Source: Clostridiales bacterium (GTDB lineage Bacteria > Bacillota > Clostridia > Oscillospirales > Ruminococcaceae). Taken from it: 5,187 bases of DNA. Below, one piece after another: positions 1 to 4,953 of the stretch. The DNA lies in assembly GCA_012523875.1 (NCBI GenBank), contig JAAYSW010000013.1:1-5187 (forward strand). The letters run 5' to 3'. The notes beneath the pieces are model-generated. The model did no database searches. It was not told the DNA's origin and saw only the letters and a list, made by a program, of their open reading frames with translations. A program made the position numbers and the translations under genes. Every line of letters starts with the position of its first letter. Within the stretch, counting starts at the first letter, position 1.

Positions 1-312
1 AGCTTTGGATAAGTCACCATCAACTGATAATTTCTTAGTTTTATATGCTGTTTCAAATTTAAGTTTACCATCTAAAATCTTATATAAATTTGTTTTAGTC
101 AAGCTGATTGCGAAATCCCTATCAATATACTCATATGGTTCAACTGAAAGCACTCCATTAAGAACCTCGATATAGAAAACTCCTGCAATTTTACCAGTTA
201 GATTAATCTGCATTGCAAGTTTTTCAGGAAACTTACTTAAATCTGTATTTGAAAACTTAGAATAAACCTTATCAACAATAGCTTGAATATCCTGATTTTT
301 TTCGGAAGCCAT
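1..312 (-). CDS. SCP2 sterol/lipid-binding domain protein, C-terminus cut by window edge
   Basis: A reading frame open from an ATG at 312 to the left edge gives 104 residues without a stop. The order of features fits the SCP2 (sterol carrier protein 2-like) fold: an N-terminal helix (about residues 8-20), a stretch containing LTGKIAGVFYIEV (about 37-49), NGVLSVEP, then FAISLT, ILDGKLKF and a terminal KKLSVDGDLSKA. The GKL...A...K..GDLSKA ending is the usual end of stand-alone bacterial SCP2 proteins, so probably only a few residues are missing. The family binds lipids or other hydrophobic ligands in a tunnel. The ligand of the small bacterial forms is not known to me, so no pathway is assigned. 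No signal peptide or membrane segment is visible, so it should be cytoplasmic. The start is supported by AAGGA at 321-325, 8 bases upstream, and GAGG nearer the ATG. It lies 166 bases downstream of prs on the same strand but has its own promoter. Confidence 0.8.
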   Translation of the reverse strand, partial: MASEKNQDIQAIVDKVYSKFSNTDLSKFPEKLAMQINLTGKIAGVFYIEVLNGVLSVEPYEYIDRDFAISLTKTNLYKILDGKLKFETAYKTKKLSVDGDLSKA

Positions 313-345
313 ATCCTCATTCCTTTCTATGCTTGTTGTATTAAT

Positions 346-374
346 ATGATATCATTAAAGCATGAAAAATTCAA
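346..374 (-). promoter_or_regulatory. Sigma-A promoter of the SCP2 gene
   Basis: Read on the minus strand, TTGAAT (369-374) is followed after exactly 17 bases by TATCAT (346-351). A TGA triplet sits directly before the -10, giving an extended -10. It lies about 35 bases upstream of the start codon at 312. The -10 is embedded in a 10-bp palindrome, ATGATATCAT (346-355), which could be a regulator site or chance. Confidence 0.6.
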
Positions 375-456
375 GGGTTTCTTTGCTATTTCATGGGATA
401 TAACAAATATACATATTTTTAGTGATGGAAATATAGTAAAAAAATATAAATTATGT

Positions 457-477
457 TGTTTCTATGAACAAGAAACA
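457..477 (-). terminator. Possible weak terminator after prs
   Basis: Immediately after the prs stop codon, the minus strand can form a 7-bp stem, TGTTTCT with AGAAACA, around a 7-base loop. The T-rich tract that would complete an intrinsic terminator (seven T in a row at 438-444 on the minus strand) starts about 12 bases after the stem, which is too far for a textbook terminator. Partial read-through into the SCP2 gene is therefore plausible. Confidence 0.3.
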
Positions 478-478
478 C

Positions 479-1627
479 CTATTTTTCGTGATTTTTCAGC
501 AATTGCTTAATTTTTTCATGTGGGTCTATAACCGCACTTATTGAAACATCATGGTTAATTGCAGAAATAAAATAAGCGATATATTTAGAAACATCAACCT
601 CATAAAACCAATCACGTTTTAAAAGTTCTTCGGTGCGGTATGTTAAATTCGTACCAAAAACTCCATCAATAATACCTTCCTTATAAGCCCTATCAAAAGT
701 TTCTAAACCATTAGTAAATATCGCATAAGTTGCAAAAGAAAAAATTCTTTTGGCTTTTCTTTTTTTTAGTTCATAAGCGATATCAAGCATTGATTCTCCA
801 GATGAAATTATATCATCTGCAATGAAGACATCCTTACCTTCGACTGAATTACCTAGATATTCATGTGCAACAATAGGGTTTCTACCACTTACCATTTGTG
901 AATAGTCACGCCTTTTATAGAACATACCTAATTCAACCCCAAGAACAGAAGCATAATACATATTTCTGTTCAAAGCACCCTCATCAGGGCTAACAACCAT
1001 AAAATTATCACTTGTTGCATGGAAATCCTTGATTTCCCTAAACATAGTTTTAAGTACTTGGTATGAGGGGATTACATTATCAAATCCCATAAGGGGTATT
1101 GCATTATGGACACGAGGATCATGTGCATCAAATGTAACAATATTCTGTACGCCCATGCTTTCAAGTTCCTGTAATGCACAAGCACAGTCAAGGGATTCTC
1201 TATAATTTTTTCTATGTTGGCGTCCACCATAAAGAATAGGCATAATAACATTTATTCTATGAGCCTTACCACCAGCAGCCTGTATAATCCTTTTCAAGTC
1301 TTGGTAATGGTCATCAGGCGACATTGCATTCTCATTGCCAAACATTTCATACTTGCAGTTATAATTACCAACATCAACGATGATAAATAAATCATTGCCA
1401 CGGATTGTAGATTTAATAAGCCCCTTACCATCCCCTGAAGCAAATCTCGGGCACTCCGAATCGATTAAAAATGTATCTACGTCTTCTCCTTCTTTTTTTG
1501 ACCACTCAACAAGGTATTTATCAATACGTTTTCCTAGCTCAGAAGCACCATCCATCGCTATAACACCCAATTTAGCAACCCTTGACTGTGAGTTGGCCAT
1601 TTTATGACTTTCGCTATTAGACACCAC
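479..1627 (-). CDS. prs: Ribose-phosphate pyrophosphokinase (PRPP synthetase), long divergent form
   Basis: Makes PRPP from ribose 5-phosphate and ATP, the precursor of purine, pyrimidine, histidine, tryptophan and NAD synthesis; cytoplasmic. The 382-residue product is longer than typical bacterial Prs (about 310-320). It carries divergent equivalents of the family's landmarks: GGRQHRKNYRES (134-145, where classical enzymes have ARQDRK), TFDAHDPRVHNAIP (165-178, matching the DLHA metal-binding region), VSPDEGALNR (212-221), a YKRRD flexible-loop segment (237-241), and the PRPP-binding loop ADDIISSGESM (270-280), whose paired acidic residues are intact. TNLTYR (326-331) matches the C-terminal TNT region. 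Extra length lies mostly in the N-terminal 80 residues and around FGNENAMSPDDHY (96-108). The GTG start at 1627 is chosen because GAGGAG (1637-1642) lies 9 bases upstream. A later ATG at 1600 lacks a good ribosome site. Activity is inferred from motifs, and allosteric control may differ from the classical class. Confidence 0.85.
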   Translation of the reverse strand: MVSNSESHKMANSQSRVAKLGVIAMDGASELGKRIDKYLVEWSKKEGEDVDTFLIDSECPRFASGDGKGLIKSTIRGNDLFIIVDVGNYNCKYEMFGNENAMSPDDHYQDLKRIIQAAGGKAHRINVIMPILYGGRQHRKNYRESLDCACALQELESMGVQNIVTFDAHDPRVHNAIPLMGFDNVIPSYQVLKTMFREIKDFHATSDNFMVVSPDEGALNRNMYYASVLGVELGMFYKRRDYSQMVSGRNPIVAHEYLGNSVEGKDVFIADDIISSGESMLDIAYELKKRKAKRIFSFATYAIFTNGLETFDRAYKEGIIDGVFGTNLTYRTEELLKRDWFYEVDVSKYIAYFISAINHDVSISAVIDPHEKIKQLLKNHEK

Positions 1628-1636
1628 TAATCACAT

Positions 1637-1642
1637 CTCCTC
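1637..1642 (-). promoter_or_regulatory. Shine-Dalgarno site that sets the GTG start of prs
   Basis: GAGGAG on the minus strand, 9 bases before the first of two tandem GTG codons (1627 and 1624). An in-frame TGA lies between the site and the GTG, so the reading frame cannot begin further upstream. The first GTG has the better spacing. Confidence 0.65.
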
Positions 1643-1711
1643 AATAATAATTATAATTTAGTGAAAAAACATTAACACGTCATTTAATATCTGTATTTAT
1701 CCCTATAAAAT

Positions 1712-1739
1712 AGTATATCATTTTTTTGATATTTGTCAA
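1712..1739 (-). promoter_or_regulatory. Strong sigma-A promoter of prs
   Basis: On the minus strand a perfect -35, TTGACA (1734-1739), is followed after 16 bases by TATACT (1712-1717). A TG one base upstream of the -10 makes it an extended -10. Transcription should begin near 1705, giving a leader of about 78 bases. The spacer contains a 6-bp inverted repeat, ATATCA-N6-TGATAT (1715-1732). Confidence 0.75.
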
Positions 1740-1906
1740 TTCCATATTATCATTTATTATATTATTTTAAAAACAGTGATAAATTAAAACCATTAATAAA
1801 GGGTAGGTAGACTTAGAAATAGTAAAATAATTGCAAGTTGTAAATAATAAGGCTTAAATTGCATAAAACTTGTAGTTTATATAATTGAAAAGATATTCAA
1901 AAATAC
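1740..1906. other. AT-rich spacer between the divergent prs and ACT-gene promoters
   Basis: This is the centre of the 393-base gene-free stretch from 1628 to 2020. Both ends are occupied by outward-facing promoters. Between them I see only AT-rich sequence with short, unconvincing inverted repeats: CAAGTT at 1834-1839 with AACTTG at 1867-1872, and TTGAA at 1885-1889 with TTCAA at 1896-1900. I see no riboswitch, T-box or small gene. Confidence 0.5.
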
Positions 1907-1935
1907 TTGACAAATTATTTAAGAAAAGTTATAAT
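1907..1935 (+). promoter_or_regulatory. Perfect-consensus sigma-A promoter of the ACT-domain gene
   Basis: TTGACA (1907-1912), a 17-base spacer and TATAAT (1930-1935) match the sigma-A consensus at all twelve positions and at the ideal spacing. The start point should be near 1942, leaving a leader of about 79 bases before the ATG at 2021. High basal transcription is expected unless a repressor acts here. Confidence 0.85.
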
Positions 1936-2004
1936 ATTAGTAATAGATAAAAAAGATGCGAATATATTAATCTAATTGTGCACCATGCATAACAATATAT
2001 GTTT

Positions 2005-2012
2005 AAGGGGTG
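2005..2012 (+). promoter_or_regulatory. Shine-Dalgarno site that sets the ACT-gene start
   Basis: AAGGGGTG ends 8 bases before the ATG at 2021. The in-frame ATG at 2015 is only 2 bases from this site, and the in-frame ATG at 1985 and TTG at 1976 have no ribosome site. The start at 2021 is therefore preferred. Confidence 0.65.
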
Positions 2013-2020
2013 AAATGTTT

Positions 2021-2452
2021 ATGATTATTAAACAAATCTCTATTTTTATAGAAAATAAAATGGGTAGATTATCTGCAGTTACAAAAATTCTTAAGGATAA
2101 TAATATTGATATTCGGGCTTTATCAATAGCTGATACTAAGGATTTTGGAATTTTAAGAATAATAGTTAATGACCCCGACAAAGCTTGTGAGGCACTTAAA
2201 AGTGCTGATTGTACAGTAACATTAACTGAGGTTATAGCAATTGGAATCAATGATGAACCAGGCGGTTTAGCAGAGGCGACGGATATATTGCAGCTAAATT
2301 CGATTAGTATTGAATATATGTATGCTTTCATCAGTAAGACTGATAATATGGCATATGTTATCCTCAGGGTTAATGATAATGATAGGGCGATAGAAATACT
2401 ATCTAAAAATAGCGTTAAATTGCTGACGAGTGACGAGATATACAACATGTAA
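2021..2452 (+). CDS. Tandem ACT-domain protein, probable amino-acid sensor
   Basis: A 143-residue protein made of two ACT domains and nothing else. The first spans about residues 3-70: IENKMGRLSAVTKIL (10-24) forms the strand, ligand-binding turn and helix, followed by IDIRALSIADTKDFGILRI (29-47). The second spans about 71-141, with DEPGGLAEATDIL (78-90) as the matching turn and helix. ACT domains bind small ligands, usually amino acids, at domain interfaces. This architecture without an enzyme domain resembles the stand-alone tandem-ACT family grouped as COG4747. In other Firmicutes and archaea such proteins can sit beside phenylacetate-CoA ligase or indolepyruvate oxidoreductase genes; neither is present here. 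The ligand and partner are unknown. It has its own perfect promoter, and the zinc-ribbon gene follows after 104 bases with no terminator seen between them, so co-transcription is possible. It is cytoplasmic, with no signal or membrane segment. Confidence 0.85.
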   Translation: MIIKQISIFIENKMGRLSAVTKILKDNNIDIRALSIADTKDFGILRIIVNDPDKACEALKSADCTVTLTEVIAIGINDEPGGLAEATDILQLNSISIEYMYAFISKTDNMAYVILRVNDNDRAIEILSKNSVKLLTSDEIYNM

Positions 2453-2556
2453 ATCTTTTTTCAGTAAGGCTTTACTATTGAATATCTTAAAAAGTTTATA
2501 TTTTTCGAAAATGGATAAAAGTATGGTTAGTTATTATTGGTTTGGAGTGAAAATTT

Positions 2557-2997
2557 ATGAGGGGTATCTTTGATAAAGTAAATGATGCAAGTAGAGAAAT
2601 TAGTGCAAAAGCAAGAGGCATTTCTGAATTAGGGAATTTAAAACGAAAAATTTTATATGAGGAAGAGCGTATTGTTGAGATTTTTGCAGATATAGGTAAA
2701 CTATATTATAAAGGTGTTGATGAGAATCAAGAGGAAATAACTGTTTTATGTGATGATATCGACACTAGAAGGCGAAGAATTAAGAAACTGAAGATGGAAT
2801 TCTATAATATTAAAGGCTTTAATATTTGTCCCGATTGCAATGCGGAAGTAAATGAGAAATTTAAATTCTGTAATATATGTGGAGCAAAAATTTTGACTCC
2901 GGAGGATGAGGATTTTTTTTACGATGAGATAGATACTGTGGATAAGTCTTCAAATAGAAAACCTATTCTTGAGGTAAATCCTTCAAGTTCTATCTAG
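2557..2997 (+). CDS. Small coiled-coil plus zinc-ribbon protein of unknown function
   Basis: A 146-residue soluble protein. Residues about 1-85 are highly charged and helical: GNLKRKILYEEERIVEIFADIG (26-47) and a second helix rich in Asp, Arg and Lys (about 56-85) could form a short coiled coil. A four-cysteine zinc ribbon follows, with CPDC at 91-94 and CNIC at 105-108 (CxxC-x10-CxxC), followed by GAKIL. The tail (115-146) is acidic and then Ser/Pro-rich and looks disordered. Zinc ribbons of this type mediate protein or nucleic-acid contacts, and similar small proteins are common hypotheticals in Clostridia. I do not recognise a specific function. GGAGTG (2544-2549) lies 7 bases before the ATG, supporting the start. 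I find no convincing promoter in the 104-base gap after the ACT gene, so it may be read from that promoter. A strong terminator hairpin follows. Confidence 0.75.
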   Translation: MRGIFDKVNDASREISAKARGISELGNLKRKILYEEERIVEIFADIGKLYYKGVDENQEEITVLCDDIDTRRRRIKKLKMEFYNIKGFNICPDCNAEVNEKFKFCNICGAKILTPEDEDFFYDEIDTVDKSSNRKPILEVNPSSSI

Positions 2998-3024
2998 GAT
3001 AATATTAAGAAGTTAAAATACATA

Positions 3025-3058
3025 AAAACAGCTGAATAAAATTATATTCAGCTGTTTT
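3025..3058. terminator. Strong symmetrical (probably bidirectional) intrinsic terminator
   Basis: A perfect 14-bp inverted repeat, AAAACAGCTGAATA (3025-3038) with TATTCAGCTGTTTT (3045-3058), flanks a 6-base loop. On the plus strand the stem runs into TTTTCTTT, ending transcription of the zinc-ribbon gene. On the minus strand it runs into TTTTTATGTATTTT, so it can also stop transcripts coming from cls. It is the only good terminator between these convergent units, yet it lies on the far side of the small gene at 3097 as seen from cls. Confidence 0.85.
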
Positions 3059-3083
3059 CTTTAATGGTAGTTAAATTAAAAAT

Positions 3084-3089
3084 AGGAGG
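3084..3089 (+). promoter_or_regulatory. Near-perfect Shine-Dalgarno of the 30-residue peptide gene
   Basis: AGGAGG followed by another G, with 7 bases to the TTG at 3097. This is the strongest ribosome site in the window. It is the main reason to believe the short frame behind it, and it decides for the TTG rather than the internal ATG at 3115, which has no such site. Confidence 0.7.
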
Positions 3090-3096
3090 GATTACC

Positions 3097-3189
3097 TTGA
3101 AAAAAAACATAATAATGAGGGTTGCAGTAATAATTTTAGCAGCAATGTTATTTTTGGGTTTTATAATAATGCCAATACTTTATCTATAG
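3097..3189 (+). CDS. 30-residue single-span membrane miniprotein (TTG start)
   Basis: A frame of 30 codons begins with TTG and ends with TAG. The peptide starts with a positively charged head (Met-Lys-Lys-Asn, then Arg at residue 8). It continues as one unbroken hydrophobic stretch (about residues 9-30, containing AVIILAAMLFLGF) with a single Pro near the end (residue 26). This predicts one membrane helix with the N-terminus inside by the positive-inside rule. Size and layout resemble Firmicute membrane miniproteins such as Prli42, the stressosome anchor, but hydrophobic peptides look alike and I cannot claim homology. No promoter is evident. The gene follows a strong hairpin and would depend on read-through or an unseen promoter. 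It ends 18 bases before the stop codon of the convergent cls gene. The main alternative is a chance frame in the cls 3' region; the ribosome site and composition argue against that. Confidence 0.6.
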   Translation: MKKNIIMRVAVIILAAMLFLGFIIMPILYL

Positions 3190-3207
3190 TGAGATGATAT
3201 CATCGTC

Positions 3208-4737
3208 TTACATAAGTGGTGAAAATAGACGTAAAATAGAACGAAGAATCCTTTTTAAAAAGGGTGTATTATTACACATTACCAATGTAATTTCGCTAGA
3301 TTCATCAAGTGTATCTTGATAATCGCCTGCAACTTGTTGTACTGCTTTGGACTTATACATAAAAACACCATTTTCAAAATGGAGGTAAAAGCTTCTAAAA
3401 TCGAAGTTTGCAGTTCCGACTATTGCATACTTATCATCTGCAACGATGGTTTTAGAATGGATGAATCCAGGTGAATATTCATAAATCCTTACACCACTTT
3501 TAATAAGCACAAGATAATTAGAACGGGTTACACAATGAACATACCATTTATCTGGAACCTTTGGCGTGATTATTTTTACATCGATTCCACTTTTAGCTGA
3601 AAGGCATAATGCGGTTATCATTTCATTATCAAGAATAAGATATGGTGTTGCGATGTGGACATAATTTTTTGCGTTATTTATTATGCTAATATATGCAAGT
3701 TTACCTATTAGATTACCATTTATAGGTCCATCACCAAATGGTTGCACAAAACCATCGGGTTCATATTTTTTTGTGCTAAAATACTTATTAAAATCGATTT
3801 CTGGGCCATCTGTTGCAAGATCCCAAAGTTGAAGAAAAAGCAATGACATACTAGATACGGCATCTCCTTTGAGCATTAAAGCACAATCCTTCCAGTAGCC
3901 GAAACGCACTTTTTTGTTCACATATTCATCAGCCAGATTCAGTCCACCAGTAAAAGCGACATTGCCATCAATAACAGTGATTTTTCTATGGTCTCGATAG
4001 TTTAAAAAAGTATCGAGAGAAGCCCTGAACGGATTAAATATTACAGTTTTAATGCCATAGCTATTAAGTTTTTTATGGTAATCTCTTTCAAGAAGATTTA
4101 TTGTCCCTACATCATCATACATAACACGGATTTCAACGTCATTAGCCGCCTTTTCCTTTAAGATTTCGAGTATGGAGTGCCACATTTTGCCTTTAGCGAT
4201 TATAAAATATTCAATAAAAATAAATTTTTCAGCCTTTTTTAGTTCCTCAATATAACTTTTAAAGAAAAGTTCACCTGATGGAAAAAATTCAGTTTGAGTG
4301 TTATTGTATACGCAGGAGTTTGAAGTGTTTTGGATATACCTAAAGATTTTTGCAGCAGAGCGGTGTTCTTCTTCGATTTCATGTAATACATCTGGATCTT
4401 GTTCAATAGTATCCTTACAAGATTCAAGAATTTCTAGATATTTGATTTCAGTATTATGGGATACCTTTCTCCGTTCAAATACAAAATAAAAAATCCATCC
4501 AGCGACTGGGAATGTAAGGATAGGTATGAGCCAAGAAATTTTAAACATAGGATTTGAATCGTCATTATTAACAAGAGCTAGTGCAAAGATAAGGCTCATT
4601 ATTGTCATTACCCCTTGGATATATATGGAGTAAGCACTTAGAGAATATACTAAAACGAATAAAACAATAAGTTGAAGAAGTATTATTAAGCATCTTATAA
4701 ATAGTCGACTGGTTAAAAACTTTAATATTTTTTTCAT
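3208..4737 (-). CDS. cls: Cardiolipin synthase, phospholipase D type
   Basis: Condenses two phosphatidylglycerol molecules to cardiolipin and glycerol at the cytoplasmic membrane. The 509-residue product has the full family layout. Two or three N-terminal membrane segments lie at about 12-34, 40-56 and 68-87, followed by a cytoplasmic linker. The first PLD catalytic motif has His250, Lys252 and Asp257 (HRKITVID) followed by GGLN (264-267). The second has His427, Lys429 and Asp434 (HSKTIVAD) followed by GTAN (441-444). Both HKD motifs are intact, so it should be active. Length is normal for Firmicute Cls (about 480-515). The ATG at 4737 is the only sensible start, because an in-frame TAG lies four codons upstream (within the Shine-Dalgarno region). 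The AGGGAG site (4750-4755) is 12 bases away, rather far, which suggests moderate translation. It is transcribed away from hprK and converges on the miniprotein gene, with no terminator of its own before 3058. Confidence 0.93.
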   Translation of the reverse strand: MKKILKFLTSRLFIRCLIILLQLIVLFVLVYSLSAYSIYIQGVMTIMSLIFALALVNNDDSNPMFKISWLIPILTFPVAGWIFYFVFERRKVSHNTEIKYLEILESCKDTIEQDPDVLHEIEEEHRSAAKIFRYIQNTSNSCVYNNTQTEFFPSGELFFKSYIEELKKAEKFIFIEYFIIAKGKMWHSILEILKEKAANDVEIRVMYDDVGTINLLERDYHKKLNSYGIKTVIFNPFRASLDTFLNYRDHRKITVIDGNVAFTGGLNLADEYVNKKVRFGYWKDCALMLKGDAVSSMSLLFLQLWDLATDGPEIDFNKYFSTKKYEPDGFVQPFGDGPINGNLIGKLAYISIINNAKNYVHIATPYLILDNEMITALCLSAKSGIDVKIITPKVPDKWYVHCVTRSNYLVLIKSGVRIYEYSPGFIHSKTIVADDKYAIVGTANFDFRSFYLHFENGVFMYKSKAVQQVAGDYQDTLDESSEITLVMCNNTPFLKRILRSILRLFSPLM

Positions 4738-4783
4738 TACTATGCACTACTCCCTAATTATTAAAAGAAATATACATACACTT

Positions 4784-4812
4784 ATATTACTATAAATTCA
4801 TCAGATTTACAA
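4784..4812 (-). promoter_or_regulatory. Probable sigma-A promoter of cls
   Basis: On the minus strand TTGTAA (4807-4812), a 17-base spacer and TAATAT (4784-4789). The -10 is only a fair match, consistent with a promoter needing an activator. Transcription would start near 4777, giving a leader of about 40 bases. The 11-bp-phased TTWACA repeats begin at the -35 and extend upstream. Confidence 0.45.
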
Positions 4813-4833
4813 TAGGTTAACATAAAATTAACA
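4806..4833 (+). repeat. Three TTWACA direct repeats at 11-bp period, PhoP-box-like
   Basis: TTTACA (4806-4811), TTAACA (4817-4822) and TTAACA (4828-4833) follow each other with 5-base spacers (ATAGG and TAAAA), so each begins exactly 11 bp after the last. This matches the layout of PhoP response-regulator boxes in Bacillus, which are TT(A/C/T)A(C/T)A repeats with spacers of about five bases. A looser TGAACA occurs at 4849-4854. Relative to the inferred cls start, the repeats cover about -30 to -57, although they read on the strand opposite to cls. Relative to the hprK start they lie at about -92 to -65. Binding by PhoP is inference. Confidence 0.5.
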
Positions 4834-4845
4834 ATAACATTGTTA
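4829..4845. repeat. Perfect 7-bp dyad, operator-like
   Basis: TAACAAT (4829-4835) and ATTGTTA (4839-4845) are exact reverse complements around AAC. The dyad overlaps the last TTAACA repeat and lies between the cls and hprK promoters, where a dimeric regulator could affect either. The 3-base loop and AT-rich stem make a terminator role unlikely. Confidence 0.4.
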
Positions 4846-4859
4846 GAATGAACAAATAT

Positions 4860-4940
4860 CCCTTGAAAAAAAACTAAGGGTACTGTATAATAATTAGTAT
4901 ATACTTATGAAGTGTACCCTTTATTTAAGGATAAGGGTAT
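4860..4940. promoter_or_regulatory. Twin CCCTT-N11-AAGGG dyads bracketing the hprK promoter
   Basis: CCCTT (4860-4864) and AAGGG (4876-4880) are separated by 11 bases, and the same arrangement recurs at CCCTT (4917-4921) and AAGGG (4933-4937), 57 bp further on. The inner arms extend to an 8-bp match, AAGGGTAC (4876-4883) with GTACCCTT (4914-4921). The first dyad covers the -35 element; the second lies at about +20 to +40. The layout suggests a repressor with two operators. In the transcript, TACCCTT (4915-4921) can also pair with AAGGGTA (4933-4939) as a hairpin with an 11-base loop, so an RNA role is an alternative. Confidence 0.45.
4863..4891 (+). promoter_or_regulatory. Sigma-A promoter of hprK
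   Basis: TTGAAA (4863-4868), a 17-base spacer and a perfect TATAAT (4886-4891). Transcription should start near 4898, giving a long leader of about 144 bases before the hprK ATG. The leader carries the hairpin and pseudoknot described at 4913-5024. Confidence 0.7.
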
Positions 4941-4953
4941 AAAAAGGATTATT

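Noticed and set aside
1631..1636. ATG-TGA start-stop pair in the prs leader
   Set aside because: It abuts the Shine-Dalgarno with no spacing, so a ribosome could not use it as a start. It is an accident of sequence before the GTG.
1972..2448. Long minus-strand frame opposite the ACT gene
   Set aside because: It mirrors the ACT gene almost exactly, has no ribosome site, and its hydrophobic, Ser/Leu/Ile-rich product is typical of an antisense shadow. The plus strand encodes a clear ACT protein.
2463..2476. Small hairpin AGTAA-GGCT-TTACT after the ACT gene
   Set aside because: Only 5 bp, AT-rich, with no T-run following on the plus strand; not a credible terminator.
2511..2573. 20-codon upstream frame overlapping the zinc-ribbon gene start
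   Set aside because: No Shine-Dalgarno before its ATG and ordinary composition; likely chance.
3193..3204. 12-bp palindrome GATGATATCATC between the miniprotein and cls stops
   Set aside because: As a hairpin it has only about 4 bp and no T-run on either side, so it is not a terminator. With no promoter nearby there is no basis for calling it an operator.
4907..4942. 11-codon frame in the hprK leader that could be a leader peptide
   Set aside because: No ribosome site, begins about 10 bases after the inferred transcript start, and no run of regulatory codons.
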